DNA from: Paenibacillus ginsengihumi DSM 21568 | GTDB taxonomy: Bacteria > Bacillota > Bacilli > Paenibacillales > NBRC-103111 | DNA: 38,903 bases | NCBI RefSeq assembly: GCF_000380965.1 | Contig: NZ_KB905596.1 | Span: 1 to 38,903 of the forward strand | Reading direction: 5' to 3' | Shown here: positions 31,219 through 38,632 of the stretch, piece by piece | How positions within the stretch are numbered: position 1 is the stretch's first letter | Layout of the letters: every line of letters starts with the position of its first letter | The notes under the pieces: model-generated | The model's database searches: none | What the model was told of the DNA's origin: nothing | Seen by the model: the letters and a program-made list of their open reading frames with translations, nothing else | Position numbers and translations under genes: made by a program

Positions 31219-32541
31219 TTATTTTTTCTGGCTAAGCCGGTCTTGAATCAGCCTGTTCATCTCTTCGTCCGCTTCGCGAAGCGCTGTGTTGAGGTCCTTC
31301 TCGTCGACGATATAGGCGTTGAACGCCTTGGCCAAAATTTTATCGACCTCCCCGTCCGGCAAGTACTGAAACGGCGTCATGACGGCAAACTTCAGCCGGG
31401 TCATCGCGGACAAGTTTTTGCCCTCGAATTCCGCGAGCCCTTTGGCGAACTCGCCCTTCAGCCGCTCGTCCTTCAGTACCGTCATCCGGCCGCTGCGCAT
31501 CAGATCGGTCTGCACCTCATCAGATAGCAGGGTGTCCAGCACGAGGAAGGCCGCATCCTTCACCCCGCTCTGCTCCGTAATCGACAATATCGGCGAATCC
31601 AGCCGCTGACCGATTCCGGGAGCTTTCCGGTGCTGCGGATAGGTGACCATATCCCAGTTCAGGCCTTCCGTCTTCTTCAGCGTGTTCAGCAGGTTGCTGT
31701 GGCTGGCGATCATCGCCAGCGTTCCTCCGGCGAAGGCGGCCTGGTTCTTCCCGGCGTTCGGCACCTTGAAGTCGCCTTCGGTCAGCCCCGGCATTTTGAA
31801 CAGGGAGCCCCAAATTTCGAAAGCCTCTCTCCACGGCTCGGTATTCACCAGCGACCGGTTGGCCGTAAAATCGGCGAAAGGAATCGACAGCTGCTGCTGA
31901 ATCCGGCCGATCCCGTCCGGAAAGACGCCCCGGTACATAACGCCGTTATCCATCCGGTTCAGCTGCCTGGCGAGGCCCGCTACCTCGTCCCAGAACATCC
32001 CGTCCTTCGGGTACGGCACGCCGAATTTATCGAAGAGGTCTTTGTTGTAAAAGAGCGCGAACGTGTTCGTGTAAGCCGGAAGCCCCGTCAAAAACGGCTG
32101 TCCGCCGGCAATCTTCAGCGTCTCCAGCGCCTCGTCGGAAAAGCGCCCCGTGTCGAAGCCGTATTTCTTGATCAAAGGCTCGATGTTGTACAGCATGTTG
32201 TATTCGGATAGCGCGTTGCCCATCGGACCGGGGTAGCTGGCATAAATATCGGGAATTTCGCCGGCCGAGATCAGCTCCTGGATTTTCTGCCCGCCAGCAT
32301 TGATCCGTTCCACGGTAATGTGCGGATACTTCTTCTTGACCGGCTCGGCAAGGAATCGCGCAAACTCCTCATCCGAAAACATCCCGGTGCCGGCAAAAAT
32401 TTTGACGGTGACGGGATCGCCGCCGAGCTGCGGCTCTCCTTCTGCGTTCGCGGCGTCCCCCTGCGCTTCGGGTCCGGCATTGCAGCTTGATAACACGATG
32501 GCAAAGCACGCGAGCAAGGCGGATAAAGAGTGTTTGTTCAT
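31219..32541 (-). CDS. ABC substrate-binding lipoprotein, family 1 (sugar type), copy 1
   Basis: The 440-residue lipoprotein has lipobox LSSC (Cys near residue 20) and a family-1 binding fold (VTVKIFAGTGMFSDEEF, SAGEIPDIYASYPGP, LPAYTNTFALFYNKDLFDKFGVPYP, MFWDEVAGLARQLNRM, FAGGTLAMIAS). It aligns with the downstream neighbour over its full length, showing a tandem duplication that has since diverged. The ATG follows GGGGGAAG. A 14-bp palindrome lies 27-40 bases upstream of the ATG, and a promoter candidate lies at 32761-32788. The ligand is unknown; neighbouring GH31 and GH43-like genes suggest a plant or microbial oligosaccharide. Confidence 0.88.
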   Translation of the reverse strand: MNKHSLSALLACFAIVLSSCNAGPEAQGDAANAEGEPQLGGDPVTVKIFAGTGMFSDEEFARFLAEPVKKKYPHITVERINAGGQKIQELISAGEIPDIYASYPGPMGNALSEYNMLYNIEPLIKKYGFDTGRFSDEALETLKIAGGQPFLTGLPAYTNTFALFYNKDLFDKFGVPYPKDGMFWDEVAGLARQLNRMDNGVMYRGVFPDGIGRIQQQLSIPFADFTANRSLVNTEPWREAFEIWGSLFKMPGLTEGDFKVPNAGKNQAAFAGGTLAMIASHSNLLNTLKKTEGLNWDMVTYPQHRKAPGIGQRLDSPILSITEQSGVKDAAFLVLDTLLSDEVQTDLMRSGRMTVLKDERLKGEFAKGLAEFEGKNLSAMTRLKFAVMTPFQYLPDGEVDKILAKAFNAYIVDEKDLNTALREADEEMNRLIQDRLSQKK

Positions 32542-32567
32542 CCTACTTCCCCCTCAATGCTTGATCG

Positions 32568-32581
32568 ATAACCCGGGTTAT
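32568..32581. promoter_or_regulatory. 14-bp palindrome upstream of the binding-protein pair
   Basis: ATAACCCGGGTTAT is perfectly palindromic and lies between the binding-protein ATG (32541) and upstream DNA, ahead of the ribosome site. The central-CG symmetric form suits a LacI- or similar-type repressor. No such regulator gene is adjacent. Confidence 0.45.
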
Positions 32582-32707
32582 TCGACGTCCTGTCCCTGTT
32601 CGTACGATTCGCTTAACTTAGAGGCATGACCTCCTTCCACCATACTAAGAAAGCGCATACATTTTGCGAAATAAAGCTGTCTCCCCTCGCTAGCTTTTGG
32701 CGCTCCG

Positions 32708-32751
32708 GCCCGCTCCGCCGTGATCGCTCGCCCGTCTCGGCGGAAGCGGGC
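32708..32751. repeat. GC-rich inverted repeat in the leader of the binding-protein operon
   Basis: GCCCGCTCCGCCG (32708-32720) and CGGCGGAAGCGGGC (32738-32751) pair with one extra A. It lies downstream of the promoter candidate at 32761 on the minus strand. No T-run follows, so termination is not predicted. Confidence 0.45.
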
Positions 32752-32760
32752 TCCTACCTC

Positions 32761-32788
32761 ACTATAGCATGGGAAAAGTTGTGGTTAA
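32761..32788 (-). promoter_or_regulatory. Promoter candidate for the family-1 binding-protein operon
   Basis: On the minus strand GGTTAA's complement TTAACC (32788-32783), a 16-base spacer and TATAGT (32766-32761), preceded by TG one base upstream, give an extended -10 promoter. The leader to the first ATG would be about 210 bases. Confidence 0.5.
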
Positions 32789-32932
32789 TTACGATTGACC
32801 TTGCTTTTTTTACGATTTCGTTATCGGATGGGCGGTCTGGGCAAGCATCAGGGCCTTCACTCCCTCTCCCCCGGAATCTTCGCAATCTTTTTTGCAGACA
32901 TTTCCAGAACCGACTATCCGCTTCGTGACAAG

Positions 32933-33110
32933 CCTTCGGGACCGCCGCACACCTTCGCTCAATGACCTTCGGGGTACGCCGCACCTCTCCACTCAATCGC
33001 CTTCGTGGAGCACCGCACATCTCCACTCAATGACCTTCGGGCAGGGCCGCGCATCTCCACTCAATCGCCTTCGGGCAGGGCCGATCTACATCTCCACTCA
33101 ATCGCCTTCG
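32933..33110. repeat. 34-bp tandem repeat array running into the cupin gene
   Basis: CCTTCG starts units at 32933, 32966, 33000, 33034, 33068 and 33105 (33, 34, 34, 34 and 37 bases apart). A typical unit contains CCGCACATCTCCACTCAATC and then GCCTTCGGGCAGGG. The rightmost unit encodes the last residues and stop of the cupin gene on the minus strand, so the array abuts and includes that gene end. Spacers are not variable; this is not CRISPR. Confidence 0.85.
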
Positions 33111-33457
33111 GGAAGGGCCGCCTCGAAGACGAGAATGCGCAATGGCGCATCCGTATGATTTTCCAGTCCGTGACTCCAGCCGGGCTTATTGAGCAGCACG
33201 TCTCCCGGACCGACCTCGCGCACTTCCCCGTTGACTGTCATCCGGCCGCGTCCTTCCATGATCACGTAAATCTCCTCGTCCTGGCCGTGCCGATGATAGC
33301 CGATGGACGCTTGAGGCGGAATTTCCGTGTAATAGAAAAATCTCAGGGCCGAATCGAAGTCGGCGTTTTCGAACAGTTTTACATTTTTGACTTGGCCGTT
33401 CCCCTTGTGGCTGCTGCCATATGTATACTCGGCGTTCAAATAGTTGCGAACGATCAT
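33098..33457 (-). CDS. Single-domain cupin protein
   Basis: The 119-residue cupin_2 protein has both cupin motifs. The first is GYHRHGQDEEIYVIMEGRG (His, His and Glu metal ligands); the second is GDVLLNKPGWSHGLEN (His ligand). ATG 33457 follows GGAGGAAACC, and the longer frame to 33571 has no ribosome site. Proteins of this size bind a divalent metal and act as isomerases, small oxygenases or sugar-binding regulators; the function here is unknown. Its last residues (LPEGD) and stop codon lie in the 34-bp repeat array, so the true ancestral end may have been altered. Confidence 0.85.
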   Translation of the reverse strand: MIVRNYLNAEYTYGSSHKGNGQVKNVKLFENADFDSALRFFYYTEIPPQASIGYHRHGQDEEIYVIMEGRGRMTVNGEVREVGPGDVLLNKPGWSHGLENHTDAPLRILVFEAALPEGD

Positions 33458-33625
33458 GAGGGTTTCCTCCTTCTTTGGATTCAGATGCAGACATCGAGGG
33501 CGCCGCCGCCCGGGCGCTAACAGCCTGCCCCTCAAAAAACGCGGCGTTGGTGTGGGCATATTCGATAGCAAGGAGGCTAAAGGACATGTACGCTCTTATT
33601 TGCCCGAAAAGGCACCGTTTTAATT

Positions 33626-33711
33626 TGCAACGGACATGAGAACCGTTATCGGCCCGAAAAAGCCGAATACGTGCATATCCATGCCAAATAAGGTCTGATA
33701 TGTCCGTTGCA
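33626..33711. repeat. 12-bp perfect inverted repeat, intergenic
   Basis: TGCAACGGACAT (33626-33637) and ATGTCCGTTGCA (33700-33711) enclose 62 bases with a further GGC/GCC hairpin. CCGTTAT- and GTCCGTT-like pieces recur up to 33770. This fills much of the gene-free interval 33458-33865 between cupin and GH31 and looks like a palindromic intergenic repeat unit. Confidence 0.55.
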
Positions 33712-33865
33712 TTTTAAAAACGGTTGATTTCATCGAAATAACGGCGCCAGGGTCCGTTAGGATCGGCTTTACGATTTTCCCGGATCGTCCTGCCAGCGTC
33801 CGCCTCCCGTTATCGTTCAGGCAATGCAAATACCGCTGCCGCGCCAGCGGTATTGATTAGACCGC

Positions 33866-36067
33866 TCAGCCGAGCTTCGTCAGTCCGAGCCTCCAGGTGA
33901 CGTCGCTGTAAGACGAGGCCGCCCCCGCGTTTTCCTCCACGATCCGGCCGCGGAGGACTCCATCGGCGCCTGCCGCGACCTCCGCGCGCTGCCAGAGGCA
34001 GCGTCCCTGCTCGTAATCGTACGTCTCCCCGTCGTCGTCGTACAGCAAGCCGCGGCCCGGCGCCTGGCCAAAATGAAGCCATTCCAGCGGAGTCCGCTCC
34101 CCCGCCTTCGGCGCATGCGGCCTTGCCGGCATTGTCGGGATGACCGCCCCCTCGCGGACAAAGAGCGGAATCCGCTCCATCGGCGCCTCCACGCGGACGA
34201 TGCGCCCTCCCTCGTAGCGCACGCCGGTTTCCAGGCCGTACCACGCGCCCGGCGGCAGCAGCACGTCCCGCTCCCGCTCGCCCGCGAACACGGGAGCGAC
34301 CAGCAGATCGTCGCCCATCAGGAATTGGTCGTCCCATTCCCTCGTCTTCCGCTTCCCGTAGGCGGCGTCCGTCGTATTCAGCACTTCCTCGGCCTCCGGG
34401 CCCATCGCCGCCGCGGCGCGATTTTGCTCCGCGCCCCTCGAGGCCGAAACGGCGCGGTACTGCTCCGGGCCCTTCGCCGACGCTGCGGCGCGGTACTGCT
34501 CCGCGCTGTCAAAGGCCAGCGGCATCGCCCGGAACGGCGGCAGCCCTTCGAAGCGGTACCGCGCGAACGCCGTATACAGGTAGGGCAGCAGCCTCATGCG
34601 CAGCTCGATATAATGGCGAATGACCGGCTCGGCCTCCGGGAATGACCACGGCTTCGTGCCGTCGCCCCACGCATTGAGCATCGCCATCGGGGAGAAGCAT
34701 ACCGCCTGCATTCGGCGTATCCATTCCTCGCCGCTGCCGGCTTTGCGCACCTCCGGCGTCCACAAGAGGCCGCCGAAGGAGGCATTGCACAGCGCCCGCA
34801 CGAACTGCTTATGGTCGTACAAATCCGAATAGAGCACATACGGCATCGTCGAAGCGGCTGCGTTCGAGGCGCGCACCAGACCGTACGTCCTTCGGTTATG
34901 CTTCCGGTACAGATCTGTCGTCATTTTCTGAAACAGCAGCCCGTACATTTGGCGCATCTGCTCGCCGTCGCTGCCGGAAGGGAAGCTGGCATGGGCCGGG
35001 AACATCCACGAATGGTTCGTCAGCTCGCTGCCGTCGCACTCGTCGAGCTTGTAGCCGGATACGCCGATCTCGACATGCTTCTCCTCATGCTGGCGGACAT
35101 ACAGCGCCTGCGCGGCCTCGAGCGTGTAATCCGGCGCCAAGCCTCCCCACACAGTATGGCTTCCCGAGAGCGGCTTGAGCGGCTCGTAGATGGCCGCGCC
35201 CGGAGAGACGTAAGGATGCTCCCACAGATTGACGCGGAACCCCTGCTCCGCCAGCTCGCGCACGAACCCGGCCGGGTCGGGGAATCGTTCCCCGTCCCAC
35301 TCGTAAGTGACGGGATAGCTTCGGCTGTGCCAACCCGGCTCAAGGCCGATCACGTCGCAAGGAATGCCGCGCTCGCGGAATTCCCGCGCCTCCGCAATCG
35401 TCTCCTTATCCGTGTACAGCTTCGGAACGCGATGCCAGAAGCCGAGGCCCCATTTGGGCGGCAGGACGCCCCCGCCGCAGAACAGATTGTACCGGCTCAC
35501 CGCCTTCGCTGCCGAAGGGCCGCCGAAGACATAGACGTTCGCCCCTTCCTCCGGCAGCCGCACCTCGATCCGGCCCGACAGCGGCGTTGCCGTCCAGCCC
35601 GAATCCGTATTGCGGTCGAGCGCCGCCTCAGGCCGGGTGTCCTCCAGGCGCACCGTCGAGCCGCAGTGAACGCTCACGATGCGCGACGTGTCGATCAGCA
35701 CGCCGTAGCCCCGGTCCGTCACAAAGAACGGCACCGGCGCATGGGTTTCTCCCGTATCCTGCTTCGGATCGCTGTTAACCCGCAGAAACCTCGTTCGTCC
35801 CCGCTGATTCATGCGCATGAACTGCAGCCCGAGGCCGTACACGGCCTCCTGCTCTGTCAGCGGGAAAGAAAGCACCAGCATGGCGCCGACGCGCTCCACG
35901 CGCACCTCTTCCTCCAGGCGAAGCGGCAGCTCCGCCTCGCCGAGCCGCTGCAGCGCCTCATGCCTCGGTTCCTGCCTCATCCATGCAAGCGGCGATAATG
36001 CCGAAGGCTGCCCGACGGGCGCATGCCACACTCCCGCCGCCTGCCGCTGCCAATTCAAGCCGTTCAT
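33866..36067 (-). CDS. Glycoside hydrolase family 31 (alpha-glycosidase)
   Basis: The 733-residue GH31 enzyme releases terminal alpha-linked sugars. Order: an N-terminal beta-sandwich (VYGLGLQF, FFVTDRGYGVLIDTS), a TIM barrel (WGLGFWHRV, GIPCDVIGLEPGWHSR, GYKLDECDGSE with nucleophile Asp342), then C-terminal beta domains (FLMGDDLLVAPVFAGERERDVLLPPGAW). The usual acid/base region is replaced by SFGGLLWTPEVR, as in a GH31 branch unlike classical alpha-glucosidases, so specificity is uncertain. Residues 523-558 are three 12-residue repeats beginning EQYRAA, EQYRAV and EQNRAA. They are inserted where relatives go straight from the barrel to the MGDDLLVAP strand. No signal peptide is seen, so it is cytoplasmic. 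The start overlaps the upstream oxidoreductase stop by four bases. Confidence 0.9.
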   Translation of the reverse strand: MNGLNWQRQAAGVWHAPVGQPSALSPLAWMRQEPRHEALQRLGEAELPLRLEEEVRVERVGAMLVLSFPLTEQEAVYGLGLQFMRMNQRGRTRFLRVNSDPKQDTGETHAPVPFFVTDRGYGVLIDTSRIVSVHCGSTVRLEDTRPEAALDRNTDSGWTATPLSGRIEVRLPEEGANVYVFGGPSAAKAVSRYNLFCGGGVLPPKWGLGFWHRVPKLYTDKETIAEAREFRERGIPCDVIGLEPGWHSRSYPVTYEWDGERFPDPAGFVRELAEQGFRVNLWEHPYVSPGAAIYEPLKPLSGSHTVWGGLAPDYTLEAAQALYVRQHEEKHVEIGVSGYKLDECDGSELTNHSWMFPAHASFPSGSDGEQMRQMYGLLFQKMTTDLYRKHNRRTYGLVRASNAAASTMPYVLYSDLYDHKQFVRALCNASFGGLLWTPEVRKAGSGEEWIRRMQAVCFSPMAMLNAWGDGTKPWSFPEAEPVIRHYIELRMRLLPYLYTAFARYRFEGLPPFRAMPLAFDSAEQYRAAASAKGPEQYRAVSASRGAEQNRAAAAMGPEAEEVLNTTDAAYGKRKTREWDDQFLMGDDLLVAPVFAGERERDVLLPPGAWYGLETGVRYEGGRIVRVEAPMERIPLFVREGAVIPTMPARPHAPKAGERTPLEWLHFGQAPGRGLLYDDDGETYDYEQGRCLWQRAEVAAGADGVLRGRIVEENAGAASSYSDVTWRLGLTKLG
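34394..34501 (-). repeat. 36-bp in-frame tandem repeat inside the GH31 gene
   Basis: Three 36-base units (34501-34466, 34465-34430 and 34429-34394) encode EQYRAAASAKGP, EQYRAVSASRGA and EQNRAAAAMGPE. The period is a multiple of three, so the frame is kept. Composition is like that of the intergenic GC-rich arrays. Confidence 0.88.
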
Positions 36068-37071
36068 GGCGTCACCCCACCCTTTTGCGGTTTGCCTTGC
36101 GTTCTTTCCGTCATACTGGGCAAAATCACATCGACCTGCCGCCCCTGCTCGTTCGACAGCTTGGCATAGTGCACAAGAGCCTGCGTGCGCAAGTAATCGC
36201 TTCCACTCGATTCGGGCTCCCGCCGCTCTGCAAGCGAAGCGACAAATTCGGCCAGGGCATCCGGCGCCTCAACGGAGCTGTGATCGTCGTAGACCTCCGT
36301 CCGGCCGCCGCGGTGCCAATGAATCGCCTGGTCGATCAGCTCCAGGGCGCCCTCGCTCCCCTCGATCCGCAGCTGTCCGCACCAGGGCGTCGGTCTGCAG
36401 CGGGAAGCGATCGTGCCGGAATACGCCGCGCGAATGCCGCCCTCGAGCTCCATCCAGGCGTCCGCGCTGAGCACGGCGCCCGGCTCCTCCCAGCCGTTCA
36501 GCGGACTGTACAGCCGGGCAGTCACCCTAGTCCCCTCGGCGCCGGCCAAATAGCGGATCAGGTCGAAGTGATGGACACCGATATCGTCCAGCAGGCTGAC
36601 CGTGTAGCGGCGCTGCACCTGATGGTAGCGGTGAAACCGGACCTCGATCGACGCCGTCCTGCCGATCGCGCCTTCGTCCAGCAGCCGCTTCAATCGGCGG
36701 ATGTAGGGAAACCGGCGGTAATTCTCGGCGATCATGAACGGAATGCCCTCCCGCGCCGCCCGCTGCACGACCTGCACCGATTCCCCGTAATCGAAGGAGA
36801 TCGGCTTCTCGCACAGCACCGGCAGCCTTCGGTCGAAAGCCGCTTGGTTGATCGCTGTATGCGCCTGCGGCGGCGTCACGTTGACCAGAAAATCCGCCTC
36901 CTCCTTATCCAGCGCTTCCTCCAGCGACGTGTAAAAAGGGCACGGATCGCCCTCCAGCTTCGCCTTCATCGAAACGTCCGTTTCCACAACAGCCGCCAGC
37001 AGCCCGCGCGATTTCAACCGCTTGTACCAGCCATAGCCCGCAGCGCCGAGCCCGACCAATATCGCTTTCAA
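36064..37071 (-). CDS. Gfo/Idh/MocA-family NAD(P)-dependent oxidoreductase
   Basis: This 335-residue sugar or inositol-type dehydrogenase has an amino-terminal Rossmann fold with GLGAAGYGWYKRL, the CEKPIS motif (active-site Lys near residue 94) and DDIGVHHFDLIRYLAG in the catalytic alpha/beta domain, where the His acts with Lys. It probably oxidises or epimerises a sugar released by the neighbouring glycosidases. The gene overlaps the GH31 start by four bases (ATGA) and begins about 20 bases after the GH43-like gene. The three form one operon on the minus strand. Confidence 0.9.
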   Translation of the reverse strand: MKAILVGLGAAGYGWYKRLKSRGLLAAVVETDVSMKAKLEGDPCPFYTSLEEALDKEEADFLVNVTPPQAHTAINQAAFDRRLPVLCEKPISFDYGESVQVVQRAAREGIPFMIAENYRRFPYIRRLKRLLDEGAIGRTASIEVRFHRYHQVQRRYTVSLLDDIGVHHFDLIRYLAGAEGTRVTARLYSPLNGWEEPGAVLSADAWMELEGGIRAAYSGTIASRCRPTPWCGQLRIEGSEGALELIDQAIHWHRGGRTEVYDDHSSVEAPDALAEFVASLAERREPESSGSDYLRTQALVHYAKLSNEQGRQVDVILPSMTERTQGKPQKGGVTP

Positions 37072-37090
37072 CGTACGATCCTCTCCTCTC

Positions 37091-38119
37091 TCATTCCGGC
37101 GCGATCGGGATGACCATATTCCACGTGTTCGATGCGTTGCGGAAGCCGCCCGAGCCGTCCGCCGTCGCGGCGAACAGATGAGTCGGCCGGCCGTTCTGAA
37201 ACAGCAGGAAGGGCCGCTCCAGATTGCCCATCAGCTGCACCTCGCCGTCGTCCCAGGTCACCCGGCGGGAGTACGCCTTCGGCTGCTCGAACAAGCGCCA
37301 GCTTCGGCCGTCGGCGGAACAGGCGTGAATGCCGGCATGCTTCTCGCCGCACAGCGTTCCTTCCATATCCTTGGCGATCAGCTCGTACCCATATTCCGTT
37401 TTCCAAATGAACGGGTCCTCAATGTGAAAACGCTCCGGAGGAAACACCGGCTCGTCGCTCAGCACCCGATAAGGTCCTTCGAAGCTGTCCGCCCCCGCGA
37501 CCCCGATCGTCATCTGCCCGTGCGTATGTCCCTCGTATTTTCGCGCTTTATATATCAGCAGAATGGAGCCGTCTTCATGCACGCAAGGCGCGGGATTGGA
37601 GGTCAGGAAGCTGTCGAACTTCCCCGGCCGCGTCGGCAGGATCGGCGCGTCACTGCGCTCCCACGGTCCGAACACGCTGCGCGAGGTGGCGATGCCGACC
37701 CTTTTGTTCGCCCGGGCCGCGATGCAGCGGGGATCATCCAGCCCGTAGGCTTCACCCGGCTGCACATCGGCGAAGGGGTGCGTCGAGCCCATATAATAGA
37801 GCACATAGGTGCCGCCGATTTTTTTGATATGCGGATTATGGGTGCTGCGCCCGTCCCAATACTCGGCTCCCCTTGCCGGTAAAACAACCTCCTGGAACTC
37901 GTACGGCCCTTCCGGCGTATCGGCGGCAGCGCGGACGATTTCCGACGCCACCAGCCAGCCGGGATGCATCGGCAGCCATTTCGGCCAGCGCGAGGCAAAC
38001 ATATGAAAGCGTCCGTCCTCTCCCTGAACGACCGATCCGCACCACACCCAATATCCTTCCATGCGAAACCCGCCGTTTCTGGGAGCGGGCAGCAAGCGAT
38101 CCGCCAAGCTTCTTGCCAT
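37091..38119 (-). CDS. GH43-like five-bladed beta-propeller glycosidase
   Basis: The 342-residue protein has repeated propeller strands of the GH43/GH32/GH117-like type: VWCGSVVQGEDGRFHMFASR, THNPHIKKIGGTYVLYYMGS, SNPAPCVHEDGSILLIYKAR and FHIEDPFIWKTEYGYELIAKD. Acidic residues at the blade starts (GEDG, EDP) could be catalytic. It has no signal peptide. ATG 38119 follows AAGGAGGG. It is the first gene of an operon with a Gfo/Idh/MocA oxidoreductase and GH31, suggesting intracellular processing of an imported oligosaccharide. The exact family and substrate cannot be settled by eye. Confidence 0.75.
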   Translation of the reverse strand: MARSLADRLLPAPRNGGFRMEGYWVWCGSVVQGEDGRFHMFASRWPKWLPMHPGWLVASEIVRAAADTPEGPYEFQEVVLPARGAEYWDGRSTHNPHIKKIGGTYVLYYMGSTHPFADVQPGEAYGLDDPRCIAARANKRVGIATSRSVFGPWERSDAPILPTRPGKFDSFLTSNPAPCVHEDGSILLIYKARKYEGHTHGQMTIGVAGADSFEGPYRVLSDEPVFPPERFHIEDPFIWKTEYGYELIAKDMEGTLCGEKHAGIHACSADGRSWRLFEQPKAYSRRVTWDDGEVQLMGNLERPFLLFQNGRPTHLFAATADGSGGFRNASNTWNMVIPIAPE

Positions 38120-38181
38120 GAGCGCGAGCCCTCCTTATGACCAGGTATGCTTTCTTCCCCGCAGAGACCTGTATTTGTCGC

Positions 38182-38217
38182 CACGTCTCCCGGACGTGCG
38201 CACTTCCACTTATTATA
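38182..38217 (-). promoter_or_regulatory. Promoter -10 box and leader hairpin of the glycosidase operon
   Basis: TATAAT lies on the minus strand at 38217-38212, about 95 bases before the GH43-like ATG, without a good -35. A CACGTC-TCCCG-GACGTG hairpin (38182-38198) lies in the predicted leader and may be an operator. The interval 38218-38630 shows no supported gene. Confidence 0.45.
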
Positions 38218-38632
38218 GTACGATAATCGCCCAAAGGGGATGGATAAAGTTATAAAAGATTTGTATTATATTAAGATTTCCGGGCACAACAAATCCCCTT
38301 CCGGGGAAGCCCCCGCTATCCCTAGAAATTGGCTTTGCATCATTTCCTAAGCAACGAAGAAAGGCTCCTTGCGGCGTCTGTAACATAATCGATGCGCTTG
38401 GCGATACTGCTGTCCTGGGAGGGAAAAGGAGGTCAAGCTTCTCCCCCTTCCTGCGCCGACGGAGACTCGCGGTCAAGCTGCCGGGCTCACTGGAGCCGCT
38501 CCCCTCTTTGGCAACTATCTTCACTGACCACTTGGCCGCTCCCCTCTCTGATGGAGGAAACGCTTGAATAAGCACGAAATTCAGCTCTATTCCCGGAAAA
38601 AATGATGATGTACAATTGTTTGTGTACCATGA

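Noticed and set aside
32613..32627. Tiny MPLS reading frame after a strong GGAAGGAGG on the minus strand, considered as a leader peptide
   Set aside because: The ribosome site lies only two bases from the ATG, too close to work well, and there are no regulatory codons or paired attenuator.
32933..33110. Possible CRISPR array
   Set aside because: Units follow one another directly, with no unique spacers of constant length and no cas genes. It is a plain tandem repeat.
38213..38575. 120-residue minus-strand frame upstream of the IS256 end
   Set aside because: It has no ribosome site or known domain, overlaps the promoter of the glycosidase operon, and its composition is like intergenic DNA.
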